Virus record (IMG/VR): IMGVR_UViG_3300030380_005777
Location: 10,398-38,574 of that record
Length of the DNA: 28,177 nt
Direction: 5' to 3' (one strand)
DNA from: a virus
In this document: positions 15,392-23,790 of the stretch, piece by piece
Numbering within the stretch: position 1 is the first letter of the stretch
Layout of the letters: each line of letters starts with the position of its first letter
The notes under the pieces: model-generated
What the model saw: only the letters and a program-made list of their open reading frames with translations
Databases searched by the model: none
What the model was told of the DNA's origin: nothing
Position numbers and translations under genes: made by a program

Positions 15392-18300
15392 TGGCTACTC
15401 TAAAAGAAATTCAAGATCAAATAGATAACAAAACTTTTGATCCAAGTAAATTAAATACTAGACAAAAACAAGCACTAGATGAAGCTATAAAAAGAGGATT
15501 AATTACAGGTCCTTCAATGAATGAATTACAATCACAAAGAGCAGGTGCTGCAAAAGATGTGGCTACAATTGAAGAAGCTATAAAAAATCCAATTGGTGTT
15601 AGGTTACAACAAACAGGTAGCTCATTAGATGGTAGATCAGAAGCAGTTCTTGCAGGAGATCTTATTGGTTCTATTACACCTTATGTTTCAATGAGAAAAA
15701 AAATATTTAGTGCAGCTAAATCAAAAGTACCTGGAGATAAATCAACTGGTTTATTTGCTAGAACTAAAATGTTTAGTAACTTTGCTGATAAACTCACAGC
15801 AAGATTACCAGGAAGATTTAAATTACTTGGTGGCTTAGCAAAATTAGTTGCAAAAGTAGCAGACCCTACTGTTGGTAGAGTATTAGCTAGTCCACTTGGA
15901 AAAGCAGAAGTATATTCTGTCTTGGGTGGTACTGCGGGAGCAGGTGCAGGTTCAGTTACTTATGACATGTTAAATGAAACTGTTGGAGTTGCTGCTATGG
16001 ATGCAATAGCTTCTGACATGGAAAACATGAGCCCAAAAGAGGTTGATACAAATTTGATGGCTAACGCTGCAGATTCTATGTTCACAGCTCTAGCTTGGAA
16101 CGCTGGTGCCGCAACACTGACACCGGTAATTACAAAAGGTCTAGGTAAAGTTGGAAGATTAATGATTGGTGCTAAATCAAAAAATGCAAAAGAATTAGTT
16201 AACATTGCAAGAGACAAAGGACTACCACTACCCATGGTAATGACTGCACAAGAAGGAACAGGACTTCTTGGTGGTTTTGCTGCTAAATATTTTAAAGTCC
16301 TTGGTATTATGCCTTTCATCAATGGTATTGGTAAAGAAGCATTACAAGGTGCTGAACAAAAAGCTGGTAGAGAATATTTAAATAATTCTGTGCTTAATTA
16401 TGGTCCATTAATAAAAACAGGTATGCTATCTGCAACCATATGGAAACAGGCAGATGAGGCTTTCAAACAAAATTCAAATTTAATCAATGCTAGTTATAAA
16501 GCTTTCGATACTCTAGCAGATACTATAGGTAACCCAAAAGTAATTCCTACAGGACATGTTAAAAAAGTAGCTGGTGATTACATTGACGAATTAGCAATGC
16601 AGTTTCCTGGCATAAGAGGTTATGCACAAGACAAATTAGGAGATGTCCCTTTAAAAGATTTGCAAAAACTACAAGGAACTGGAGATCCTCTTGCATTATT
16701 CTTTAGATACATGAACGCAGTAGATGACTTTGTAACTCCAAAAGAATACAAAGGTATGATTACAACTCTTAATAGAGCAATTGAAGGAACAACATATCAA
16801 AATATAAGACCTACATTATGGTCAATAAGAGAAGCTCTTGAAAATGATTTAAACTCTTTTGGTGGAAATATTACAAAAGAAACTTTTTTAAAAGATGACA
16901 CAGTTAAAGCTGCTTATGAAACGTTATCAAAAACTAACAAAGCTGCAGCTGATGCTAACATGAATCTAATGATTAATGAATCAAAAAAATTAAAAGATAA
17001 ATTATACGGAGCTAATGATACTTTCTCTACTTTAATGAACTTCTATCAAAGAGCAAATGCTACAAAAATATTTAGAGATTACAATGCAACAACTTTCACT
17101 AATAAAGCACTTGCAGGTATTGGTGGAATGGAGAAAAGAAAAGCACAAAGATTTTTTAATGATCTTGCAAATGATGTATTTACTAGAGGTGATTCAACTG
17201 CAATCAAACAATTTAGACAACTATTAGGTGCTGATAAAATTGTATCTAAAAAGACAGGTCAAGCTATAGGTATTACAAAAGGTGGTGGAGAAGCTTTGTA
17301 TAATGCAGCAAAAGCAAGATGGATGTTTAATTCATTTATAAAAAGTTTTGATTCAGCAACTTCACCAGCAGGTAGAACCATGATTGATGAAATAATGAAT
17401 GAATCATCAGTCAAAGCAGGTATAAATGGTACAGTAGACGTAATGGAATCAATGGTTCAAAGGGGTGATGTAGTAGATTTTAGTATTGATAGAGTTAGAT
17501 CAGGTAATAGTATTTTTGATGCTACAAAAATTAAGTTTAGTCCTAAAGATACATCTGGTTTTAATATTAATAAATTTATGAGAGAGCTAGGAATTGGTGA
17601 CATTACAGATGATGTTGCAAAAGAAAAAATGATTGCAATACTTGGTGGTAGAGGACAATCAAAAGAGTTTGAAAAGTTTTTAACATACATGAAAGCTGTA
17701 TCAGATACTCCTATTGCAGATACATCAACTTTCATGCAAAGAAGATTACAATTAGGTGGTCTTAACTCATTTACAGGAGCTTTAGTTCTTGGAGGTTCTG
17801 CAGCTGTTAATCCGTTTGCACCTGCATTATTCATATTACTTGGTAGACGTGCAGGTCAAATACTTACAGATCCAGTTGCCATGAGAGCCTTCAATGATGC
17901 TTTGAACCCTGATGAACAAATTAGATTGTTGATGGGTAAAAAGGTTGGTGATGGTGTGCCAGGAGTGTTAGGTATTGGAAGAAGATATTTTAAGGGAAGA
18001 GATATTCAAACAGCCGCTAATGTTTTACAATCACCAGGCGTTGTTGGTAGACTTGGTCTTACACAAAAAAGAGAAGCTTTTGCAAGATTAGTAAATTACT
18101 TAAATGAAAATGATGTAGATGTTCCAAGAATTGATCCAAAAACTGTAACACCAGAAGAAATTACTGAAAGAATGCAACAATTAGATGCTAAAGTTCCAGC
18201 ACCTATTTACGATGAAAATACTATACCTAAAAACAATTTTGAAGTAATGTTTGCACAAGATTACTCGGGAACTTCAGGTAACTTGCAAACTGATACTAAC

Positions 18301-18546
18301 GCTGTAAACATGTTATCTACTGCTACACAAAATGAAGCTATGGTAGATGCTGAAGAGGCACCTATTGAAGCTGAAGAAGAAGGATCTATTATGGCTGATC
18401 TACAATTAGAAGACCCTACAGCTCAACCTCCTATAGCACCAGCACCACCGGCTACCGGACAAGTAAACCCACAACAATTTCAAGCTTTGTTTCCTAATGA
18501 TCCAACAGGAGCAGCAATAGCACAAAGAGGAGTTAGACGTGGCTAA
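15391..18546 (+). CDS. Very large internal virion / DNA ejection protein (1051 residues)
   Basis: This is the longest gene in the window, directly coupled to the 720-residue protein. It starts MATLKEIQDQIDNKTFDPSK. It is mostly helical with Ala/Gly-rich hydrophobic patches: VLGGTAGAGAGSVTYDML at about 176-193, and near 788-823 SFTGALVLGGSAAVNPFAPA followed by LFILLGRRAG. These could insert into the host envelope. The C-terminus is acidic and then Pro/Ala-rich, ending in NPQQFQALFPNDPTGAAIAQ, a tail I recall from other phage virion proteins. Unlike T7 gp16, no obvious transglycosylase motif is seen. A gp16-like role in moving DNA across the envelope is inferred from length and order. Confidence 0.65.
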   Translation: MATLKEIQDQIDNKTFDPSKLNTRQKQALDEAIKRGLITGPSMNELQSQRAGAAKDVATIEEAIKNPIGVRLQQTGSSLDGRSEAVLAGDLIGSITPYVSMRKKIFSAAKSKVPGDKSTGLFARTKMFSNFADKLTARLPGRFKLLGGLAKLVAKVADPTVGRVLASPLGKAEVYSVLGGTAGAGAGSVTYDMLNETVGVAAMDAIASDMENMSPKEVDTNLMANAADSMFTALAWNAGAATLTPVITKGLGKVGRLMIGAKSKNAKELVNIARDKGLPLPMVMTAQEGTGLLGGFAAKYFKVLGIMPFINGIGKEALQGAEQKAGREYLNNSVLNYGPLIKTGMLSATIWKQADEAFKQNSNLINASYKAFDTLADTIGNPKVIPTGHVKKVAGDYIDELAMQFPGIRGYAQDKLGDVPLKDLQKLQGTGDPLALFFRYMNAVDDFVTPKEYKGMITTLNRAIEGTTYQNIRPTLWSIREALENDLNSFGGNITKETFLKDDTVKAAYETLSKTNKAAADANMNLMINESKKLKDKLYGANDTFSTLMNFYQRANATKIFRDYNATTFTNKALAGIGGMEKRKAQRFFNDLANDVFTRGDSTAIKQFRQLLGADKIVSKKTGQAIGITKGGGEALYNAAKARWMFNSFIKSFDSATSPAGRTMIDEIMNESSVKAGINGTVDVMESMVQRGDVVDFSIDRVRSGNSIFDATKIKFSPKDTSGFNINKFMRELGIGDITDDVAKEKMIAILGGRGQSKEFEKFLTYMKAVSDTPIADTSTFMQRRLQLGGLNSFTGALVLGGSAAVNPFAPALFILLGRRAGQILTDPVAMRAFNDALNPDEQIRLLMGKKVGDGVPGVLGIGRRYFKGRDIQTAANVLQSPGVVGRLGLTQKREAFARLVNYLNENDVDVPRIDPKTVTPEEITERMQQLDAKVPAPIYDENTIPKNNFEVMFAQDYSGTSGNLQTDTNAVNMLSTATQNEAMVDAEEAPIEAEEEGSIMADLQLEDPTAQPPIAPAPPATGQVNPQQFQALFPNDPTGAAIAQRGVRRG

Positions 18547-18715
18547 AAGATCAGCAATAGATAGAATTGATAATCACGAAAAAATTTGCAGATTAATGCA
18601 AAGACAAACATTTGATAGAATAGATCGTATGGAAGCACGTATTGCTAGAATGGAAAAGTTTATTATTGGTGGACTAGGTGCAATTCTTTTAGCTGTACTT
18701 TCAAATCATATGTAG
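18539..18715 (+). CDS. Small coiled-coil plus membrane-anchor protein, holin-like
   Basis: This is a 58-residue protein starting at GTG behind an AGAGGAG ribosome site that lies in the end of the 1051-residue gene; the two overlap by eight bases. Residues 5-40 form a charged amphipathic helix rich in Arg/Glu/Met heptads (RIDRMEARIARMEK). A single hydrophobic segment (FIIGGLGAILLAVL, 41-54) ends almost at the C-terminus. This layout, a cytoplasmic coiled coil with a C-terminal membrane anchor, is that of XhlA-type hemolysin/holin accessory proteins. No endolysin neighbour is visible here. It could instead be an envelope-anchored ejection factor. Confidence 0.65.
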   Translation: MAKRSAIDRIDNHEKICRLMQRQTFDRIDRMEARIARMEKFIIGGLGAILLAVLSNHM

Positions 18716-18727
18716 TATTAACTTCGT

Positions 18728-19396
18728 ATGAAGTTACTTAGAAAGTATCCTTACAAACATTACAATAGATTCTCAGACACAACAGGACGAAAATACTTAG
18801 TTGATAATGTAAAAGTTCCAAGTGTTACAACAATACTTTCTGCTACCAAAGACAAACGTTTTTTAGATAATTGGAGACGTAAAGTCGGAGATGCAGAGGC
18901 AGATAGAATAATGAGGCAAGCATCAAGTATAGGAACTGAGATGCACCAGGTATTAGAATATCACTTAACAGGCCAAGGTTATTATAATGCTATGGAAGAG
19001 GGATCTAAGCCAAGAATGATGGCTAAAACTATTTTAAATAATATTAAAATAGATGAAGTGTGGGGAAATGAAATAAGTCTAGAATATGAAAATAAATTTG
19101 CAGGCACAGCAGATTTATCATGTGTTGCTTACGGAAAACCAAGTATTGTTGATTGGAAACAATCTAATAAACCTAAAAGAGAAGAGTGGGTTGATGATTA
19201 CAAACATCAGCTGGGTGCATATTACTTAGCACATACAAAAAATTATGGTCCTATAGAACAAGGCGTAATATCAATTTGTACTAGAGATTTACAATATCAA
19301 GAATTCCGACTAAATGAGTCGGAATTGAAAGAATATGGAGATAAATTTTTACAAAGAGTTGAAGATTACAACAAAATTATAACAACCAACTCTTAA
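18728..19396 (+). CDS. PD-(D/E)XK exonuclease, RecB/Cas4-like
   Basis: This is a 222-residue nuclease. The RecB-type core is complete: SSIGTEMHQVLEYHL with H73, the strand containing E115/E119, FAGTADLS with D129, the DWK triad member in SIVDWKQSNKP (D142, K144), and the QxxxY motif in HQLGAYYLA (Q161, Y165). No iron-sulphur cysteines of true Cas4 are present. Such enzymes resect DNA ends in phage replication and recombination or degrade host DNA. It is the first gene of the replication side. Its end overlaps the oppositely oriented helicase by 20 bases. The ATG has no ribosome site and follows a TATTAA hexamer. Confidence 0.85.
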   Translation: MKLLRKYPYKHYNRFSDTTGRKYLVDNVKVPSVTTILSATKDKRFLDNWRRKVGDAEADRIMRQASSIGTEMHQVLEYHLTGQGYYNAMEEGSKPRMMAKTILNNIKIDEVWGNEISLEYENKFAGTADLSCVAYGKPSIVDWKQSNKPKREEWVDDYKHQLGAYYLAHTKNYGPIEQGVISICTRDLQYQEFRLNESELKEYGDKFLQRVEDYNKIITTNS

Positions 19397-20804
19397 GATC
19401 TTCCTCACCCAATGTCTTTGCTGCTAATTTACCTTTATCAGTAAGTGATTTCATAATAGCTTCATCTAGAGTTCCTCTTGCAACTATATCTACATAAACC
19501 ACAGTCCCCTTTTGCCCCATTCTATGAGCACGATCTTCAGATTGCATTCTAACTTCTAGGTTATATGAGTTTGAATAATAGATGACAGTATTGCAAGCAG
19601 TAAGAGTAAGACCAAAACCCCCGGTAGTGGGATTACCAACCAAAAAACGACAATTAGGATCTTTTTGAATACGTTCGACAGCATCTTTTCTATCTTTAAC
19701 ACTAACTTCTCCATAAATACTCACTGTAGATTTGGCCCCATACTTTTCTACAAGAAAATCTTTAATTTCATGTATATTGTATAGGTAGTTAGCCCATATT
19801 ATCACTTTGCCATCAGTCTCTTCAAGAGTCTCCTCAAGAGCTTTTAATTTAAATTTATGTAATTGAAGTAATTCACCATTGTCATCCTTTGTAAAACCAT
19901 TACATACCTGGTGAAGTTTAATAATTTCTGTGAGTTTGTTTGAAAAAGATATTGTACTATCTTCAACTATAGCAAGAGCATGATGTTTAAGTCTTTCATA
20001 AATTTTTTTAGCATCTCCATCTAAATCAATATATCTTTTAGATCTTACTTTTGGCTTTAAATCTAAACATTGATCTTTTCTAATTCTAGTAGAGAAAGTT
20101 TTCATTTTTTCTTCTAATTCTTCTAGTTTTTTGTAGTATTTTGGTACTGAAATGTACCTTCCAGAGCCAACTGGTATATCAGTCATCTCAGCATATCTAT
20201 TCCTAAAAGATAAATAACTACTAAAACCTAATAATTCTGGACTTAAGAATTGGCATTGTGTAAAAAGATCCAATGGAGATTTTGTTATTGGGGATCCTGT
20301 TAGTATACGCTTTGTATGGGATAATCTTCCTAATCCTAAAATGTTTTTTGTTCGTTTTGCTTGTCGGTTTTTTATTGTGGTTGATTCATCCAGTGCTACA
20401 AAATTTAATCTATTTCTAAGTAAATAATCTTTACACGCATCATAACCCCTCTTGGTTGAAAGAGCTTCAACGTTTATTAGAAAGATTCTAAGGTTGGTTG
20501 ATTCGTTTAATTTGTAATATATTTTAGGGTTATCTAAATTCCATTTGTAAATTTGGTATTTTAAAACAGGTGGCATGTGAGTTTCAATTTCAGTTTCCCA
20601 ATTAGTATATACTGATTTTGGTGCAATAATTAATACCGAATCAATTTTACGTTGAAAGTATAAGTATGCAATATTATCAATTGTTACTTTTGTTTTACCT
20701 GTACCCATCTCCATGAAATAGGCCCAATTTAATTTTTCTGCTGATTCATTAAGAGCATTTCTTTGGTGCTCATAAGGTTTAGTCTTATAAGGGTATTTCC
20801 ACAT
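19377..20804 (-). CDS. SNF2-type superfamily 2 helicase/ATPase
   Basis: This gene is read leftward. Counted from the ATG at 20804 (475 residues), the motifs are YEHQ at the Q-motif position, Walker A MGTGKTK near 33-39, LIIAPKSV (Ia), VALDEST (II, DES in place of DEAH), RILTGSPI (III), and in the second domain KVIIWANY, LVGNPTTGGFGLTLT (V) and QSEDRAHRMGQ (VI). This is a compact phage SNF2 translocase without extra domains. The frame also extends upstream to a TTG at 20834, adding ten residues; neither start has a ribosome site. I chose the ATG because TTG is rarer and a TATAAA hexamer (20815-20820) lies just upstream. It is the only leftward gene inside the rightward replication cluster. Confidence 0.85.
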   Translation of the reverse strand: MWKYPYKTKPYEHQRNALNESAEKLNWAYFMEMGTGKTKVTIDNIAYLYFQRKIDSVLIIAPKSVYTNWETEIETHMPPVLKYQIYKWNLDNPKIYYKLNESTNLRIFLINVEALSTKRGYDACKDYLLRNRLNFVALDESTTIKNRQAKRTKNILGLGRLSHTKRILTGSPITKSPLDLFTQCQFLSPELLGFSSYLSFRNRYAEMTDIPVGSGRYISVPKYYKKLEELEEKMKTFSTRIRKDQCLDLKPKVRSKRYIDLDGDAKKIYERLKHHALAIVEDSTISFSNKLTEIIKLHQVCNGFTKDDNGELLQLHKFKLKALEETLEETDGKVIIWANYLYNIHEIKDFLVEKYGAKSTVSIYGEVSVKDRKDAVERIQKDPNCRFLVGNPTTGGFGLTLTACNTVIYYSNSYNLEVRMQSEDRAHRMGQKGTVVYVDIVARGTLDEAIMKSLTDKGKLAAKTLGEEDLKSWLL

Positions 20805-20874
20805 CGGCAAAGTTTTTATATTTTTTTGTTGCAAAGATCAATCAAATAATTTAATAGCCTGGAGGAGGAAAAAT

Positions 20875-21414
20875 ATGGATATAGAAAAAATGTCTAACAT
20901 AGACATTAGTCAGGATAGTGTTAAATCTATTTCTGAAAAATGTAATAAACTCAAAGATCTCAATATCAAAATAAAAGAAGAAGAAGAAAAACTTACTTTG
21001 CTCAAGCATAAAGCTAGAGATTTTGAGGAGAGAATAATTCCAGAGATGATGCAGGAAGCAGGTGTATCTTTGCTAAAACTTAGTGATGGTTCTACTGTAG
21101 AAGTAAAACCTTTCTATGCAGCGAAAATTCCTGAATCACGTGTTGACGAAGCCTTCAGTTGGTTAAGAAATAAAGGTCATGAGGATTTAATAAAAAATAC
21201 TGTGACTGCTTCTTTCAACAGAGGTCAAGACAACCAAGTCTCTGAATTGATAAAAGTCTGTGAAGACCATGGATTCAACTATAATAAAAAAGAAAAAGTT
21301 GAACCTATGACTCTTAAGGCTTTTGTTAAAGAGCAAGTTGAGGGTGGTAAAGAACTACCTTTTGATTTGTTCGGTGTGTACATCGCAAATAAAACGAAAA
21401 TAACAAACAAATAA
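20875..21414 (+). CDS. Coiled-coil phage replication-module protein, function unknown
   Basis: This is a 179-residue protein with a very strong GGAGGAGG ribosome site. Residues 16-54 form a charged coiled coil (KCNKLKDLNIKIKEEEEKL). They are followed by IIPEMMQEAGVSLLKLSDG (54-72), VEVKPFYAAKIPE (75-87), and FSWLRNKGHEDLIKNTV (93-109). I recall this pattern as a conserved phage family that travels with the next gene. It has sometimes been compared with Gam-like DNA-end or nuclease-inhibitor proteins because of its coiled coil, but I cannot support that from sequence. It starts 40 bases from the divergent helicase frame, so both may share regulation. Confidence 0.75.
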   Translation: MDIEKMSNIDISQDSVKSISEKCNKLKDLNIKIKEEEEKLTLLKHKARDFEERIIPEMMQEAGVSLLKLSDGSTVEVKPFYAAKIPESRVDEAFSWLRNKGHEDLIKNTVTASFNRGQDNQVSELIKVCEDHGFNYNKKEKVEPMTLKAFVKEQVEGGKELPFDLFGVYIANKTKITNK

Positions 21415-21425
21415 TAGGTAATAAT

Positions 21426-22217
21426 ATGAAAATAAAAGACGGACAATCGAACGAAGTATCGATTAAAAAAGAAGCAGGTGCAGTTGCCAATATAAATATT
21501 GAGCAATTTGCTGATTCTGGATTTGATAATGTAGATTCAAAAAGTCTAGCATTACCATTTCTGAAAGTTCTTGGTCAGTTATCTCCACAAGTAACACAGG
21601 GAGATAGTCAGTTCATAGCTGAGGCTAGACCAGGAATGATCTACAACACAGTAACGGATGAGCTATATAATGGTGCTGAAGGTATAACAGTTATACCTTG
21701 CTATTATAAATTAGAGTACATCGAATGGAGAGACAGAGATAAAGGTGCTGTTGCTCCTGCAAATGTTTATTCAGCTGATTCGGACATAATGTCTAAAACT
21801 ACCAGAGGAGACGATGGTAAGGACAGACTTGAGAACGGAAATTATATTGAAGAAACCGCTTCTCACTATGTAATGGTAGTGGAACCTGAAAAGTCATCCA
21901 CAGCTATGATCACTATGAAATCTACTCAAAGAAAAAAATCTAAAAAGTGGAATTCAATGATGATGTCCTTAAGACAAAAACGAAGCGATGGTAAAGGTTT
22001 CTTTAGACCTGCACCATTTACTCAACAATACTCTCTTAAAACAGTTCTTGAAAAGAATAATTTAGGATCTTGGTATGGTTGGGAGATTGAACACCTAGGG
22101 ACAGTAGAGAGTGAAGAAACAATTAAAGGTGCCCATGACTTTTATGAGTCTTGCAAGAAGGGTGCAGTTAGAGTTAATCACGGTAAAGAAGAACAAGTAG
22201 AAAAAACTCCATTCTAG
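21426..22217 (+). CDS. Putative single-stranded DNA-binding protein
   Basis: This is a 263-residue protein. The family signature I recall is present: LPFLKVLGQLSPQV (43-56), ARPGMIYNTVT (67-77), GITVIPCYYKLEYIEW (86-101), and a basic stretch (STQRKKSKKWNSMMMSLRQK, about 165-184). The last residues, EEQVEKTPF, are acidic-to-mixed and end in Pro-Phe, as in SSB tails (DDDIPF) and T7 gp2.5, whose terminal Phe recruits partners. It sits between a coiled-coil protein and the primase. An SSB role is an inference from the tail, the basic core and the context. No OB-fold can be proven by eye. Confidence 0.6.
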   Translation: MKIKDGQSNEVSIKKEAGAVANINIEQFADSGFDNVDSKSLALPFLKVLGQLSPQVTQGDSQFIAEARPGMIYNTVTDELYNGAEGITVIPCYYKLEYIEWRDRDKGAVAPANVYSADSDIMSKTTRGDDGKDRLENGNYIEETASHYVMVVEPEKSSTAMITMKSTQRKKSKKWNSMMMSLRQKRSDGKGFFRPAPFTQQYSLKTVLEKNNLGSWYGWEIEHLGTVESEETIKGAHDFYESCKKGAVRVNHGKEEQVEKTPF

Positions 22218-22218
22218 T

Positions 22219-23790
22219 ATGGACCTACTTGACAACACCCTGGAGGAGTTTGTAGAACTCTTCCAGGGCTCTTCTACATATTTTGGATGTTCTGCTCCTA
22301 CTGGAAATAAAAATTCTAAAGGAAAAGCTGAATTTAAACATTGGGTTGAACCTAAACCAATGACGATAGATCATTGGAAACAACATTTAAAAGGAGAAGC
22401 TTACTATGGTTCAGTTCCCATTAGAGATGATAATACATGCAGTTGGGGGGTCATCGATGTTGATCGTTATAATATACAGCATCAGGACGTTATATCGACA
22501 ATTCGTAAAAGGAAATACCCACTCGTCCCGTTCAGATCAAAATCCAACGGACTCCATTTAATTATATTTATTAAAGGAGTTATTCCCGCATCTTCGATGC
22601 GTAAAAAATTAATTGAGATCGCATCTGATCTTGGAATAAATGATACGACTACAGATATTTTTCCTGCACAGGATGAAGTTGATTTAACTCCTGAGGATTG
22701 GAATGCAAAAAGAAAAGGTAACTTTGTAAATCTACCTTATCAAAAAGCTAATTTAGCTACTAGAGTTGCAATGGATGATAATTGTAATTCAATTAAGTTA
22801 GAAAATTTATATGAGTTTGTAAAAAAATTTAGACTTACACCTGCAGAGTTTAAGAAGTTAAAAATATTTCAAGATGATGAAACAAAAGACTACCCACCTT
22901 GTGTAGTAAATTTTATGAAAAATAAAGTTGTAAAAGGTGAAGGTAGAAATGATGCTATGTTTAATGTAGCAGTGCTTGCAAAAAAAATTAATCCAGACCC
23001 TGTCATGTACGAAGAATGGACAAGAGAGATGATGGGTAAAGTTTGTAGTGAAAAATTACATCCAAAAGAATTACAAAATATTTTTAAAGGTGTTGAAAAC
23101 AAAGAGTATGCTTACAAATGTAAAACATCTATTGCTAGAATGCATTGTGTATCTAGTGAGTGTGTAAAAAGAAAATTAGGAATAGGTGCTAATGAAGCTT
23201 TACCTGAAGTTGGAAAATTAATTAAAGTAAATTCATATCCTGAACCATATTGGATTTTACCTATACAAGGAAAGTCAATAAGATTATCAACAAAACAATT
23301 ATACCAACAGCAACTATTAGGAGAACAACTTTTAAATTTTGATATTGTGTGGAGACCATTGAAACCAACTAAAAGAGATCCAGATCCATACAGAGATTGG
23401 CTTGATGAACTTATTACTAACAAACAAGACATGGAAGGTTTTGATGCTTCTGAAGAGAGCAGCGATGTATTTAATTCTAGAATGTCTAGATTCCTTGAAG
23501 ATGTCGAAGACACTACAGAATTTGATCAAATAGATTCTGGTAATATATGGCGTGATGAAACAGAAATGAGATTTAAACTTGAAACGTTTAGAGCTTTTAT
23601 GAAAAAAATGAGTTACAATTGGAATGAAAAAGAATGCACAAGATTTTTAGAACAAGGTGGGGCAAAGCCTAAAGCTAAATTTAAAGGTATACAGTCTAGG
23701 CATTGGGTTGTGATTCTACCAAAACAAAGTGAGCATAAAAATAAAGATGTCAAATTCGTTAAAGCAAAGGCTGCGTGGGAAGACAATTAA
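22219..23790 (+). CDS. Archaeo-eukaryotic-type (AEP) primase
   Basis: This is a 523-residue protein. The AEP active site is readable: CSWGVIDVDRYN with the metal-binding D80 and D82, PFRSKSNGLHLIIFI with the SxH motif (109-113 region), TDIFPAQDE, and GNFVNLPYQ (167-175). Following this catalytic part (about 1-200), four cysteines occur in a pattern like that of the PriL iron-sulphur or PriCT domains: C228 (PPC), C301 (YKC), C310 (MHC) and C315 (SEC), then KRKLGIG. The C-terminal 190 residues are helical and may be a helicase-binding or winged-helix region. It makes primers for the polymerase encoded downstream. The UvrD-like helicase starts inside its end. Confidence 0.8.
   Translation: MDLLDNTLEEFVELFQGSSTYFGCSAPTGNKNSKGKAEFKHWVEPKPMTIDHWKQHLKGEAYYGSVPIRDDNTCSWGVIDVDRYNIQHQDVISTIRKRKYPLVPFRSKSNGLHLIIFIKGVIPASSMRKKLIEIASDLGINDTTTDIFPAQDEVDLTPEDWNAKRKGNFVNLPYQKANLATRVAMDDNCNSIKLENLYEFVKKFRLTPAEFKKLKIFQDDETKDYPPCVVNFMKNKVVKGEGRNDAMFNVAVLAKKINPDPVMYEEWTREMMGKVCSEKLHPKELQNIFKGVENKEYAYKCKTSIARMHCVSSECVKRKLGIGANEALPEVGKLIKVNSYPEPYWILPIQGKSIRLSTKQLYQQQLLGEQLLNFDIVWRPLKPTKRDPDPYRDWLDELITNKQDMEGFDASEESSDVFNSRMSRFLEDVEDTTEFDQIDSGNIWRDETEMRFKLETFRAFMKKMSYNWNEKECTRFLEQGGAKPKAKFKGIQSRHWVVILPKQSEHKNKDVKFVKAKAAWEDN

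Noticed and set aside
15960-16322. 120-residue minus-strand frame inside the 1051-residue gene
   Set aside because: It has no ribosome site or neighbour coupling and is an antisense shadow of a codon-biased gene.
17457-17834. 125-residue minus-strand frame
   Set aside because: It is also an antisense shadow; the plus frame encodes a continuous long protein here.
18728-19396. True Cas4 (CRISPR-associated) nuclease
   Set aside because: The RecB-type catalytic residues are present, but the four iron-sulphur cysteines are missing and no CRISPR array or cas genes are nearby.
23112-23513. 133-residue minus-strand frame in the primase gene
   Set aside because: It is Ser/Leu/Cys-rich, as typical for antisense of AT-rich coding DNA, and the primase frame is uninterrupted.
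23729-23731. GTG start for the UvrD-like helicase
   Set aside because: It adds only six residues before an in-frame ATG and has no ribosome site; kept as an alternative only.
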